In this document: positions 26,100 to 35,151 of the stretch, one piece after another | Position numbering within the stretch: the first letter of the stretch is position 1 | Layout: every line of letters starts with the position of its first letter | Source of the DNA: Metallosphaera tengchongensis | GTDB taxonomy: Archaea > Thermoproteota > Thermoprotei_A > Sulfolobales > Sulfolobaceae | Length of the DNA stretch: 64,000 bases | Assembly: GCF_013343295.1 (NCBI RefSeq) | Contig: NZ_CP049074.1 | Span: forward strand, 1,407,501 to 1,471,500 | Direction: 5' to 3' | Program-made: the position numbers and the translations under genes | Notes under the pieces: generated by a model | What the model saw: the letters and a program-made list of their open reading frames with translations, nothing else | Told to the model about the DNA's origin: nothing | Databases searched by the model: none

Positions 26100-26300
26100 A
26101 TGGTGTTCGGTTTAGGGAAGAAGAAGTTTGAGTTCTCATGTCAAAGTATAGGTATGAACTGCGGTTTCGCCGTGAAGAAAGCGTCCTCGGAGGAGGAACT
26201 ATTGGAAATTTTAAAGGTTCACGCCAAGGTAGCCCATAACCTGTCTAATATACCTGAAGACACTTTAAATAAGATCAAGGAAAACATAAAGAAAGTCTAG
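26100..26300 (+). CDS. single-domain DUF1059 protein
   Basis: From ATG 26100 the 66-residue product is MVFGLGKKKF followed by one DUF1059 domain with FSCQSIGMNCGFAV, a HAKVAH pair and SNIPEDTLNKI. The frame is open upstream to 26001, but that part has no sense as protein, and TATA-like tttttatatattcaac at 26064-26079 fits a leaderless start at 26100. It is divergent from the tandem copy and resembles its second half most. Confidence 0.8.
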   Translation: MVFGLGKKKFEFSCQSIGMNCGFAVKKASSEEELLEILKVHAKVAHNLSNIPEDTLNKIKENIKKV

Positions 26301-26965
26301 CCTGGTCTATAATTTCGTTTTTTATGGAGCGAGGGGAGCGGGGAGAGGCACGTGTTTAAGTTGGAGACTCTTTCTCAGATGTCAGGTACATTGTCGTGGG
26401 TCTCGTTTTGTGACATTGAACCAAGTTCTAAGACCACGGACTGGAGTGGATCCTCGAGGGTAAATGCGTCTTGAAGACCAGCTGAACCTTGAAGAAAATC
26501 TTAAAGCGTTTCTTTCCACCACAATGTTGATGAGCTAATTGGTCTTTACTGATTAGGTGAAGATAGCACGTCAGGGCGATAAACTATAGTCCTTTTTCCA
26601 CACGTCGTGGTCAAAGTTAAGATAAAGGTTCGTAGCATCCACTAGGGACGTGCTGTAAACCACTATTATTTCGAAAGTATGGGTTACGGTTAATAGAGAT
26701 TTAACCCTCGTGAGACTGTGTACTCCAAGGAGAGGGTAAGATAAACTAGACTATTTCTACCTACTCATTCTAATTTAAGCCTCATGTTACGAAAGGGTTG
26801 CCTGACCGCTTTAAGTCCTGAGGAGTTAGTTCATCTAGGAAAATCTCCAGTCGACCGACTCAATCTCGGGGCGTGATAACTGGGGGAATGGGGCGAGCTG
26901 CTCTCCATCAACACAGTCTTGGTTAAACCTTTACCCTTTCTCACAGGCGATCCGCTTTGTTTACG
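26301..26965. other. 665-bp stretch without a clear gene
   Basis: No intact gene. On the minus strand, 26571-26724 is stop-free and encodes a protein-like segment (TNLYLNFDHDVWKKDYSLSP at its end), perhaps the tail of a lost transposase or other gene; no family recognised. The rest has many stops in all frames. Confidence 0.35.
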
Positions 26966-27013
26966 CAAACTTGCAAAGGAAGGACAAGCCTCGCAGGGCG
27001 GGGAGGAGGTCAG
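26966..27013 (+). repeat. GGTCAG hairpin repeat, copy 3 (plus orientation)
   Basis: The stretch ends in cgcagggcggggaggaggtcag, with caagcctcgc just before it; CCTCGC and GCGGGG can pair. It is the reverse-complement orientation of the copies at 10.5, 33.1 and 44.3 kb. It lies 40 bases before the vapB start. Confidence 0.65.
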
Positions 27014-27053
27014 AGATGACGAGGTGGTAAACTTTATAGATCTACCTTACGGT

Positions 27054-27302
27054 ATGATAGTTAGCGTATCCAAAGTTGTTAGCTTTAAGGTCAGAAAGGA
27101 GATAAAGGAGAAGATGGAGTTGTACAAGGACAAGGTTATCTGGTCAGAGGAGTTGAGGAGGTTTGTGGAGCAAAGGATTGCCGAAATTGAGGCAAAGGAA
27201 GCCGTTGAGAAAGTAATGAAGGAATTGAAAGAGGCCAACTGGAGCTTCCCTAGGGGCACTTCGACCCAGTTAATAAGGGAAGATAGGGATGAGGATAGTT
27301 GA
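27054..27302 (+). CDS. VapB-type antitoxin
   Basis: From ATG 27054 an 82-residue protein follows with an N-terminal strand (VSVSKVVSFKVRKEIKEKM), typical of ribbon-helix-helix or AbrB-like archaeal antitoxins, and a charged C-terminal part that would wrap the toxin. The upstream part of the open frame runs through the repeat and is not likely translated. TATA-like aaactttatag lies ~20-25 bases before the ATG. The 14-base overlap with the PIN-domain gene identifies it as the antitoxin of the pair. Confidence 0.8.
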   Translation: MIVSVSKVVSFKVRKEIKEKMELYKDKVIWSEELRRFVEQRIAEIEAKEAVEKVMKELKEANWSFPRGTSTQLIREDRDEDS

Positions 27303-27693
27303 CGCATCAGCGCTAACTGCTGTGGTATTAAAGGAAGATGGGTGGGAGAAGATCATAAGCCTCTTAGTTCCAGCGTACTCTGTAGACCACGTTACAAAAG
27401 AGGTGATGAACGCCATATGGAAGATGAAGAATGTGAAGAGGGCCATAGACGACAATACCGCTCTCGGGATGAAGAAGATACTGTTTGACGTCTTGAAGGA
27501 GAGGACTTTGATACTGTTAAACGAAATGGACTACTTGGAGGACGCGTTCCAGATAGCTATCAACAACGACTTGACGCTTTACGACTCCCTATACATATCA
27601 GCGTGTTTAAAACGCGGCGCACAGCTCATAACCACGGACGTAAAGCAGGCAAAAATAGCTGAGAAGTTGGACGTGCAAGTCATTACCGTTTAA
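27289..27693 (+). CDS. vapC: VapC PIN-domain ribonuclease toxin
   Basis: A 134-residue PIN-domain protein. The first acidic residue is in RIVDASALTA, further ones are in TKEVMNAIWK (Glu), LTLYDSLYIS (Asp) and LITTDVKQA (Asp), the four positions of the metal-binding nuclease site. Such toxins cut tRNA or other RNA until bound by VapB. Overlaps its antitoxin gene. Confidence 0.9.
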   Translation: MRIVDASALTAVVLKEDGWEKIISLLVPAYSVDHVTKEVMNAIWKMKNVKRAIDDNTALGMKKILFDVLKERTLILLNEMDYLEDAFQIAINNDLTLYDSLYISACLKRGAQLITTDVKQAKIAEKLDVQVITV

Positions 27694-27886
27694 GCGTAGC
27701 GGGCATGGCAGGAGAGCTGGAGAGACTGAAGAGGGAAAGCACCAGGAGCCGGGGAAAAGTGTCAGAGAGTTTATGAAGGGTAAACCAGAGTACTATTGCT
27801 CCTCGTTCCTCTCTTACCTCAAATTCACACTCATGATTTAATTTGCAATAATGTGTCCTAAAATTACTCCATGACACGGACATCCT

Positions 27887-29215
27887 TTAAGAGGGTAGGA
27901 ACTCAAACTCTCTTGTTATGGGGACTTTCAGCATTGCTAAGAATAGTGGGATTGGTATTACTCCACGGTCAACAGTGTCCTTACTTAGGAAGTAAAACTC
28001 CTTAACCTTTCCCACCCTTACTACCCTTCCCCTAACCCTGCCGTACTTTATCTCAAAACCTATTAGTCTATCCGCTTTTCTGACGACTGCGTCTACTTCG
28101 TCTTTAGCTTTCAAGTAATAGACGTCAAACAGCCTAGCTAAATGAGTAATTACGACAGCTTCAGCGAGTTTAGTCTCATCGGGCGTTCTGGTCATAGTCC
28201 ATTTGGAGAAGGCATAGTAGATTGTGGGGTCAATGAGGTAGAACTTCTTCTCCTTCTTAAATAACGACGCCCCGTTGTTAGGGTCAATAGCCTCAACCAC
28301 TTTTAGCAAAAAGAGCTTTTCCAGTAACTCGACGTAGCTTATCGCAGTCTTCACTGTACCGACACTGAAGTCTTTGGACAGTGTGTGAAAGCTGAAAGTG
28401 CTGGAAGATCTATCAATTATGGCTTTAACAGTGGTCTTAAAGAACCTCTCACTCCTCCTCAACTTGTTTATATCGCTCACGATAAAACTTATCATGTCAG
28501 AAGTCGTAGTAAGGCTGACACTCCCCGTAGAAAAGAAGTCCTTTAAAGCGTTAGGAAATCCACCAACTACCAAGTAAGTCTCAAACAGTTTACTAAGTTC
28601 TGGTAAGTAGGGTACGTATTTGTAGTACTCCTCTATCACATAATCTAAGTCACCTTGGGGAATATCTACTCCAAAGAGTCTAACGTACTCTGAGAAAGGT
28701 AGGGGATACATTATCAAGGTCTTTCCCTTACCCCTTCTACCTGGAAAGGTCTCTATTTCCCCCTTGGCCTTCATGGATAGCGACCCCGTGAGTATTAAGA
28801 CGTCGTTTTTGAAGTCTCCATTGTCAATTCTTGACTTTATTGTCCTATACCACTCCTTGGGGAACGTGACTTCGTCTAGTATTATGTAGGATGTATTTAT
28901 TCTCTCACGCTCTTTCAACTTCAAGTATGTTGAAATTACGTCGTCAAGCTCCTTGTAGTCTGCCAGTTTATCACAAGAGAAGTAGAAGATTGCTTTCGGA
29001 CTATCCACAACGTTCAGTAGCTTCTTGATCAAGAGTACGAGTGCAGTGGATTTTCCTACTTGTCTAGGTCCAAACAAGAAGTTTAGGGAGAAGGGCTCCA
29101 GGGACAGGTTGAGGTCGACATCCCATTTTACTGGTGAACTTTCATACTTCTTATAGTACTCGTTATGTTTTACCAGTTCTTTAGACATCCACCAAGGGTT
29201 AAACTCCTCTATCAT
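27887..29215 (-). CDS. AAA ATPase with DUF4143-type C-terminus
   Basis: A 442-residue P-loop ATPase. Walker A is FGPRQVGKSTAL (residues ~49-60), Walker B is SYIILDEVTF, followed by RTIKSRIDNG and a sensor strand ending in LTGSLSMKAKG. The C-terminal half has a winged-helix region and a DUF4143/PD-(D/E)XK-like end (EVDAVVRKADRLIGFEIKYG), where Asp, Glu and Lys of a nuclease-like core can be seen. Such ATPases are common in archaeal accessory regions; their role is unclear. It stands alone between two VapBC modules. Confidence 0.85.
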   Translation of the reverse strand: MIEEFNPWWMSKELVKHNEYYKKYESSPVKWDVDLNLSLEPFSLNFLFGPRQVGKSTALVLLIKKLLNVVDSPKAIFYFSCDKLADYKELDDVISTYLKLKERERINTSYIILDEVTFPKEWYRTIKSRIDNGDFKNDVLILTGSLSMKAKGEIETFPGRRGKGKTLIMYPLPFSEYVRLFGVDIPQGDLDYVIEEYYKYVPYLPELSKLFETYLVVGGFPNALKDFFSTGSVSLTTTSDMISFIVSDINKLRRSERFFKTTVKAIIDRSSSTFSFHTLSKDFSVGTVKTAISYVELLEKLFLLKVVEAIDPNNGASLFKKEKKFYLIDPTIYYAFSKWTMTRTPDETKLAEAVVITHLARLFDVYYLKAKDEVDAVVRKADRLIGFEIKYGRVRGRVVRVGKVKEFYFLSKDTVDRGVIPIPLFLAMLKVPITREFEFLPS

Positions 29216-29909
29216 TGATGTGTAATCATACTCAACAAGTGTTTAAAAACTCTGTTTACTTTGACTCCACAACCCTTTAAAAAGCTGGGAGGTTAAGCTC
29301 CGTGATTAAGGCAAATGTTTTGACGTGTGGACAATAATTTCATTTTCCCCTTTTGGGCAGCGGGATGGTCAGAAGTCATGACCGCGTCTCCAGCCTTATA
29401 GCGAAGGCGGTCCCACGGTCATAGTTCATTTCCAGACTGACAAAATCGCATCCGTAGTAAGAAGTTTCAGTGAGAGGATTAAGTCTATATAACTCCATCT
29501 AGTGTTTTTGCGTGATGCCAAATGTGGGTATGTATCCCGAAAGGCTTGGATATGGACAGCCTGAGAGGTGCAGGTTCCCCCACTTAGACTGTATCCCGTC
29601 TAAGTGGGTCGGGGTTACCCCGCTAATGGGGGGATGAAGGAAAACCCGCTCGACTCCTGTGACTAGGGTTGGGGGTTGATATCAACCTATGCCCTCTTAT
29701 CAGGAGAATCTAGTTTTAAAGAAATCATTTGCTGCATTAAAAATATTAGACCCGTGTGTCCTGCAACGTTATTCGTAGAGCACTCACTGATTGACCTTGA
29801 GGTAAGCCTAAGACCTCTTATGATCTCATTATCCAAATAATATTTAACTTATCCAAGTTAAAATGTCCACAGAGTTCTCCGGTCCACATGACCTATCAAA
29901 ATAGCCAAA
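29216..29909. other. 694-bp intergenic zone holding mini-element copy A
   Basis: No intact gene. The middle part (29452-29705) is the TnpB-derived mini-element. 29216-29451 and 29706-29909 hold nothing recognised. Confidence 0.6.
29452..29705 (+). mobile_element. TnpB-derived mini-element (MITE-like), copy A
   Basis: About 254 bp that match the minus-strand copy at 34862-35134 from ccgtagtaag through ttgatatcaa. The left ~95 bp hold a TATA-like ctatataactcc and gtgggtatgtatcccgaaag; the right part matches the tnpB C-terminus coding end (PSKWVGV) and element right end seen at 55.5 kb. It codes for no transposase and would need enzymes in trans. Confidence 0.7.
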
Positions 29910-30335
29910 CTACGATACCTCATCACCCACTAGAAATATGCTATATAGTTGAGTATTTTTAAGAGAACTCAACAATTTCAAATCAGTAGTGAGGACCTTC
30001 CCATTTATCTTATTAGCCAAGGCTACCAGAGAAGCGTCATAGACTGTTATACTATATTTTAACCCCATCTCATATGCTTCGATGATAACTTCCTTACCCT
30101 CATGAACTGTAGAATTAGATATTAACTCGTATCCGTTTTTTAGAATCTCCTTTGCTTCCCTTTCGCTTATTTCTCCTCTAGCAACCCTCTTTCTTATGAC
30201 ATTAGTAAACTCATAGTATATGAGGTCCAAAAAGTGGTATTCTTCGCTCTTTTCTATTTGGTCTCTGATGTATTCACTTAACTTTTCAGGTATGTGTAAT
30301 GCCACTAAAGCAGATGTATCAACGACTGTCCTCAT
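29910..30335 (-). CDS. vapC: VapC PIN-domain ribonuclease toxin (second module)
   Basis: A 141-residue PIN-domain protein with the acidic residues in RTVVDTSALVAL, YYEFTNVIRK, ITVYDASLVALA and LTTDLKLLS. It follows its antitoxin gene with a 17-base overlap on the minus strand. It belongs to the same toxin class as the protein at 27289, but the sequences differ much, so the modules were acquired separately or diverged long ago. Confidence 0.9.
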   Translation of the reverse strand: MRTVVDTSALVALHIPEKLSEYIRDQIEKSEEYHFLDLIYYEFTNVIRKRVARGEISEREAKEILKNGYELISNSTVHEGKEVIIEAYEMGLKYSITVYDASLVALANKINGKVLTTDLKLLSSLKNTQLYSIFLVGDEVS

Positions 30336-30549
30336 CTCTGTCTTGCCTTACTAACTCATATGAGGGTATAAAATTCCTATCCCTTAACTCTTCCCTAATT
30401 GTGTCAGCGTTCTGTAAAAGCCTCTTCATCTTCTCCTTCCTCACTACTTGTTCTAAGTATTGCCTCACCAGCTCAGAGTAGTTTATGTTCAGCTCCTCCA
30501 GGTCCTCCTTAAGCTTCCTACTAACCCTTATTGATATTACTTCACTCAT
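30319..30549 (-). CDS. vapB: VapB-type (CopG/RHH) antitoxin
   Basis: A 76-residue protein with an N-terminal ribbon strand (EVISIRVSRKLKEDLEELN) and helices that fit ribbon-helix-helix DNA-binding antitoxins. The charged end (ELVRQDRDEDSR) overlaps the toxin gene start. It is similar in the last residues (EDRDEDS) to the antitoxin at 27054. Confidence 0.85.
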   Translation of the reverse strand: MSEVISIRVSRKLKEDLEELNINYSELVRQYLEQVVRKEKMKRLLQNADTIREELRDRNFIPSYELVRQDRDEDSR

Positions 30550-30778
30550 AAGGTTTACTTGACTGCAAACATAAAAGGTTTACACTCAACGTCTTTGAAG
30601 CATTTGTGACTTTAAAGAGTAAGGGAAACCTCTAAGGGCGAGAGGAAATAAGTTCATTTTCGGTATTTTCTTTTAAGCTTCTCATCAAAAGTGAATACTT
30701 TTAAATTCAGCCTCTTGGTGTTGAAATTTTCATGAAACCGTTGAAGTTATCATACCTTCTAGGATTGTTGTTTACCAA

Positions 30779-30818
30779 CTGACCTCCTTACCGCCATTGC
30801 GCGGGTTCCCCTCATGGG
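30779..30818 (-). repeat. GGTCAG hairpin repeat, copy 4, at tnpB relic end
   Basis: Starts CTGACCTCCTTACCGCC and continues with gcgcgggttcccctc. It sits at the downstream end of the decayed minus-strand tnpB, where the right end of an IS605-type element is expected. This is the only copy in the window directly downstream of a tnpB relic, and it links the repeat to these elements. Confidence 0.6.
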
Positions 30819-31560
30819 TTCGGAGTTACATATCTCATGTGGAGGACAGTCGAGAGGGAAGAGACCCCCCATACAAGTCCATGACCGCGATTACGTCACG
30901 GTTCTCATAACCGCATGAATAACGAAAATATCTATGTCCTACTTCCTCCATTTCTTTACTATATTTTGGGCATGAAGTGGAGGAGTAGTGTGGGTCGACG
31001 TAGATTACCTTTAGCCTGTGTTTCTTAGCCTCCCATCCAATCCAGTACTGGAGCCTACGGTACTGCATGAAGTAGAGCCTATCCCTGAACTGTGTTGGCA
31101 GCTCCTTCACCCTCTTGATGAGGTTGTTTAAGTCCTCTAAGAAGATGTCTGAGGCGTCAAAGGACTTAGCTGTGACTACAACCCACTTCCTGACTTTTCT
31201 TGATGAGTCCTCCAGATGTTCCTAGCCTTCTTATGGTACGACTTTATCCTGTTAAGAATCCTCTCATTCTCTTTCACCTCTTCTCGTCCTCCTTCTGTAG
31301 GTCCTCGGCCAGTGACTTGTAGTAGTGAGCGTGATCTTGTCGGATTGGTACCCTGAAGTACCTATCGTCTTTACCTACGACGACCTCAGCCATGTTAGCG
31401 TCTACGGCGACACCGTCCTTAGCCTCTGGTTTCTTCCAGCTCTTTTGGAGAGTGACCTTTAGAAATCTCTTGCCGTCCTTTAGCAACAACCTAGCCTCTC
31501 TCTCCCCAGTCCTTATAGAGTGACAGACTCCTTGGATAACCTAGTATATGTTTATATAAC
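30819..31560 (-). pseudogene. decayed tnpB (second family)
   Basis: Minus-strand fragments of a TnpB-type protein. 31274-31489 encodes the RuvC-I part with GVAVDANMAEVVVG (catalytic Asp present). 30835-31110 encodes the C-terminal part with the zinc-finger (SCPKYSKEM, FRYSCGYENRD, in which some Cys are lost) and the last RuvC Asp (VIAVMDLYGG). Frames change between them, so it is broken. It aligns with the relic at 56880-57480 and differs from the family at 55.5 kb. Confidence 0.75.
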
Positions 31561-31627
31561 CTTTTCTTTTCTAAAAAGTGATTTAAAAAATAAGTGGTCA
31601 ATTCTAGCAAATTACCTAGAAGTATTA

Positions 31628-31673
31628 ATAAAAAGAACGGTGAATCTCGCAATTTATGCGGGGAAGAGGCCAG
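31628..31673 (+). repeat. hairpin repeat, copy 5 (plus orientation)
   Basis: Runs from aaaaagaacggtgaatctcg to gcggggaagaggccag. The end GAGGCCAG replaces GAGGTCAG. It matches the copy at 55161-55208 along most of its length, including the aaaaagaac start. Confidence 0.6.
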
Positions 31674-31733
31674 AATACGTTTCTGCAGTTGTCTTCAGAA
31701 AACGTTTTTACATTAAATTCTCCAAAAGTTTTC

Positions 31734-32834
31734 ATGAACTCTGAAGTCTATAAGATATCCTTCTCAGCATTCTTTGCGGATCTAGGATACCAGGCTGTTG
31801 TAGCCTCGTTTCCTATCATTTTGGTATTCCAGTTTCACTTGCCAATATACATTTACGGTATAGTGGAGAGCTTTTCATATGGTGTGGGACTGATATTCTC
31901 CTTTCTTGGGGGATACTTGTCTGACAAGTACGGAAGTAAGAGAATAGCCATATTCGGGAACCTCCTAGTTACACTTCTGTCATTTACTGGGTTAGCCCAG
32001 AACAGCTTAGAGGCTATAGGTTTCTTCCTATCAGGATGGTTCATGAGGAACTTCCGCAGTCCAGCCAGGAGAACGATGCTGGTCCAAGTTACGCAGGAGG
32101 GAGAGAGGGGCAGAGCCTTTGCCACCCTTCATTCCTTGGACTTCCTAGGAGGCCTCATAGCTGTAGTTTACCTCTCAACATCCCTCTATCTTCACTTACC
32201 CTTCTATTTGATCTTACCTATGACTGCAATCCCAATACTCATTAGCTCTCTCTTCCTCTTCCTGACGAAAGTAGGGGACAAGACCTCAGGGAGTAAGCCT
32301 AAAACTAGGGTCATTGGAAGCGTTGCCTTAGCTTCAATGCTTTTCGGAATTAGTACCTACAGTCCAGGTTTTCCCATCATAACTGTTACGCAGTCCACTG
32401 CCCAAACCTACTTGGGTACCCTAACGTACGGTTTCTACTTGGGGGCTTCCTCAGGCTTCGCCATGCTTCTGTCTAGACTAAACGTTAAGGACAATGTAGG
32501 GCTTATCTCCGGTTACCTGGTTACGGCAGTTGCCAGTGCAGGTTTCATCCCACTCTTCTCCTTTAGGGAAGTTGGTCTCTACCCTCTTGTGGTAATGCTT
32601 GGGATAGGGAGTGCCTTCGCTGAGACCTTTGAACCTAACATGATTTCCAAAGTATCTGGAGGTAAAGTAGGTACTGGTATGGGTGTTCTCTCCCTGTCGA
32701 GGGGCGTTGGATACTTCATCGGAAATACGGTGATGGGAGTACTATATACCTTTAGTTACGCTTACGCTTATGGTTTCGCATCCCTCGTAGCTTTAACTTC
32801 AGCTCTGATAATATACTTCATGGTGAGAGGATGA
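31734..32834 (+). CDS. MFS transporter
   Basis: From ATG 31734 a 366-residue major facilitator with about eleven or twelve membrane segments. The loop between segments 2 and 3 has the MFS motif [14 protein letters not shown]. The open frame reaches back to 31656, but the added part crosses the end of the repeat and is not likely coding. Substrate unknown. The small gene at 32831 overlaps its stop (ATGA). Confidence 0.87.
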   Translation: MNSEVYKISFSAFFADLGYQAVVASFPIILVFQFHLPIYIYGIVESFSYGVGLIFSFLGGYLSDKYGSKRIAIFGNLLVTLLSFTGLAQNSLEAIGFFLSGWFMRNFRSPARRTMLVQVTQEGERGRAFATLHSLDFLGGLIAVVYLSTSLYLHLPFYLILPMTAIPILISSLFLFLTKVGDKTSGSKPKTRVIGSVALASMLFGISTYSPGFPIITVTQSTAQTYLGTLTYGFYLGASSGFAMLLSRLNVKDNVGLISGYLVTAVASAGFIPLFSFREVGLYPLVVMLGIGSAFAETFEPNMISKVSGGKVGTGMGVLSLSRGVGYFIGNTVMGVLYTFSYAYAYGFASLVALTSALIIYFMVRG

Positions 32835-33091
32835 CGTTAGTAGAGGAGGTTAAGGGGTTAATAAGGGTTGACAAACCTTTACAAGCCTTGATGATGATTA
32901 AGCAGTACGTGGAGGACAACCCCGTAGAGAACCCATCAAAGGAGTGCGAGGAGATATTAAGGGCAGTGAAGGTGATGCCTTGGCTAAATGACGAGTCGTG
33001 GAGGTTCTTCGCTCCAAGCCTACCTGAGGAAGAAATAGAAATGCTCGCCTTGAGGATACAAGACTGCGTGAGGTCTTATTCGAGAAATTGA
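32831..33091 (+). CDS. small soluble protein coupled to the MFS gene
   Basis: An 86-residue, acidic, helical protein ([20 protein letters not shown] near the start). Two cysteines (SKECEEI and IQDCVRS) are present. It overlaps the MFS transporter gene by four bases and so belongs to its operon. Helix pattern resembles a tetratricopeptide-type pair, which is only a guess. Family not recognised. Confidence 0.65.
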   Translation: MTLVEEVKGLIRVDKPLQALMMIKQYVEDNPVENPSKECEEILRAVKVMPWLNDESWRFFAPSLPEEEIEMLALRIQDCVRSYSRN

Positions 33092-33146
33092 CCTTCTCCT
33101 ATTGCTGACCCTCTCCCTGCCTAAGGTTGGGGGTTGATTTCTTTCG

Positions 33147-33193
33147 CTGACTTCCTCCCCGCGCTAAGAGGCGAAGCTTTCCGTACTTTGTAA
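33147..33193 (-). repeat. GGTCAG hairpin repeat, copy 6
   Basis: CTGACTTCCTCCCCGCGC, then TAAGAGGCGAAGCTTTC and TACTTTGTAA. Minus-strand orientation, close to the copies at 10527 and 44323. No tnpB next to it. Confidence 0.65.
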
Positions 33194-33305
33194 ATCTCAT
33201 CGACTAAGGTTAGGTGTCTCTAGATCGTCTGGTCTCCTCGCAGACCTTATTCACCAAATGTGAACCGGGAGAAAACAAAGTTGATGATAAAAAGATATAT
33301 CTTTA

Positions 33306-33314
33306 AGTTTATAT
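33306..33314 (+). promoter_or_regulatory. TATA box of the MFS gene at 33337
   Basis: The run agtttatat lies 23-31 bases before the ATG. The spacing suggests that transcription starts at or next to the start codon, a leaderless mRNA. Confidence 0.5.
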
Positions 33315-33336
33315 CCTCCCATTCCAAAATTTATAT

Positions 33337-34776
33337 ATGGATTCAAGGGGTCGTGAGGTACTGCTTCTTCTCGTATGGGGAGACCTACTGATAAACTACG
33401 TTGAGACCATGGTTGTCCCAGCCATACCTACCATTCAGAACGACTTCTCAATCAGCTCAACTCTAGCTTCCTGGATAACCTCGGCCTTCATAATAGTCGG
33501 CGCAGTCGTTTCGCCCATTTTCGGAAAGCTCGCTGACCTCTATGGTAGAAAGAAAATGTACTTGATATCTTTAGGCTCCTACTTGATAGCTGTGGGATTG
33601 GCTGGTTTCTCTCCGACCATTTACACCCTCATTGGGGCTAGGGCTATCCAGGGGTTAGGGTACGGAATATTTCCCGTGGGTCTAGCAATTATAACTGACG
33701 TGCTCCCTCCAGAGGACGTAGCTACTGCTCAAGGGCTCCTCTCAGGTTCAGTTGGAATAGGAACGGCACTAGGTTTGATCGTGGGAGCGTACATTGATCA
33801 GAACTTAGGCTGGCAGTACGCGTTCCACACGGCGTTCTTTCTATCTCTGGCTTTCTTTGTAGTAATACTGCTCGGGCTAAAGGATACGGGAACTAGAGTG
33901 AAACAGAGCATTGATTACGTGGGGGCGACGCTGATAACCCTAGGTATGGTCCTCATCCTAGTCTACATAACTGAAGGTCCTTCCTTAGGCTGGCTAAACT
34001 ATGAGAACCTGACAATGCTTACCCTTGGTCTGCTTCTGGTCTTGGCGTTCATTCCAGTAGAGCTGAGGGTAAGAGACCCATTAGTTGACATGAGGCTGAT
34101 GAGGATAAGGAATGTAATGGTCTCCAACTTAGTGGGCATAGTTAGTAGTATCGCTCTAATGATTATGTACTTCGGGATCATATACTACGCTCAGCTCCCT
34201 CCACCCTTTGGGTTGGGCCTGGACATATTTTCTGCAGGGCTAACCCTAGCCCCTGCCACTGTGGTGATGTTGATAGTTGGACCCATAGTTGGAAAATTGA
34301 CGGGGGACATAGGTCCTAAACCCCTCCTGTTAGTGGGCTCAGTGATCTCAGTCATGGGCTTTCTCCTGCTCATCTCCAATAGGTCTTCGTCCCAAGCCTT
34401 GGTTGAGGACGTGATAGTCGCAGGGACAGGGATGATCTCAATAATCATTCCGTTGATAAACATGATAGCCGTATCCCTACCTGAAACTGCCAGGGGAATC
34501 GGGTTAGGCGTAAATACTCTCCTCAGAAATCTTGGAGCTTCAATAGGGCCTGTTCTGGCAACCTCCATAATGACTTCCTACAAGGACCCATACGTGTTCA
34601 TGCTTAACGGAAAAATTTTGAGCATTTCGTTCTACCCGAGCAGAACTGCTTTCGACGTGATGTTTGAGGTCGCCATATTGGTAATAGTCGTCAATCTAGG
34701 GATATCTCTAGCAACTAAAAACTATAGGCTTAGGGAGAAGAGAGGAAAGATCGAGGCGGACGTCAGGAGCAGGTGA
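33337..34776 (+). CDS. MFS transporter, DHA2/EmrB-like drug-proton antiporter family
   Basis: A 479-residue transporter with about fourteen membrane segments. The motif GKLADLYGRKKMY after segment 2 and the antiporter motif region GLLSGSVGIGTALGLIVGAY in segment 5 fit the 14-helix drug:H+ antiporter family. It likely exports a toxic compound with the proton gradient of the acidophile; the compound cannot be told. Single gene with its own promoter. Confidence 0.88.
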   Translation: MDSRGREVLLLLVWGDLLINYVETMVVPAIPTIQNDFSISSTLASWITSAFIIVGAVVSPIFGKLADLYGRKKMYLISLGSYLIAVGLAGFSPTIYTLIGARAIQGLGYGIFPVGLAIITDVLPPEDVATAQGLLSGSVGIGTALGLIVGAYIDQNLGWQYAFHTAFFLSLAFFVVILLGLKDTGTRVKQSIDYVGATLITLGMVLILVYITEGPSLGWLNYENLTMLTLGLLLVLAFIPVELRVRDPLVDMRLMRIRNVMVSNLVGIVSSIALMIMYFGIIYYAQLPPPFGLGLDIFSAGLTLAPATVVMLIVGPIVGKLTGDIGPKPLLLVGSVISVMGFLLLISNRSSSQALVEDVIVAGTGMISIIIPLINMIAVSLPETARGIGLGVNTLLRNLGASIGPVLATSIMTSYKDPYVFMLNGKILSISFYPSRTAFDVMFEVAILVIVVNLGISLATKNYRLREKRGKIEADVRSR

Positions 34777-35151
34777 GTTAGCTAAAGGGCTAAATGGAAT
34801 TCCCTGAGGTGCAGTCTCAGGGGCCCTTGACCTTCGCACATTAATTAACGGAGTATGCCCAGAGAGGGTTTTGGGTTTCATCGGATCTCATACTTGATAT
34901 CAATCCTCAACCCTTAGGCTTCACGGGAGTCGGGCGGGTCTTCCTTCAACCTCCTCCGCCCCAAGGGGTAACCCCGACCCATCTAGATGGGGTACCGTCA
35001 AAGTGGGGGAACCCGCACATCTTGGGCTATCCATGAACATGCCTTTCGGGATACATACCCACATCCGGTATTATGCAAAAACATTAGATGGAGTTATATA
35101 AACTTCATACTCTCACTGAAACTGCTTACTACGGCTACGCCTCGTTAGACT
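34777..35151. other. 375-bp intergenic region holding mini-element copy B
   Basis: Most of the region (34862-35134) is the mini-element. The remaining 85 bases after the MFS stop show a short GC-rich inverted repeat (tccctgaggtgcagtctcag) that could act as a hairpin; nothing else seen. Confidence 0.6.
34862..35134 (-). mobile_element. TnpB-derived mini-element (MITE-like), copy B
   Basis: About 273 bp, in inverse orientation to copy A at 29452-29705. It keeps the ccgtagtaag end, the ttatataactcc TATA-like segment, gtgggtatgtatcccgaaag and the tnpB 3' part through ttgatatcaagtatgagatc. It is more like the 55.5-kb element at its right end than copy A. No transposase encoded. Confidence 0.7.

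Larger units (their letters stand above)
30550..31733. other. 1.18-kb transposon-relic zone
   Basis: Between vapB and the MFS gene. It holds a hairpin repeat copy (30779), a decayed tnpB (about 30819-31560, minus) and another repeat copy in opposite orientation (31628). 30550-30778 shows nothing recognised. Confidence 0.6.
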
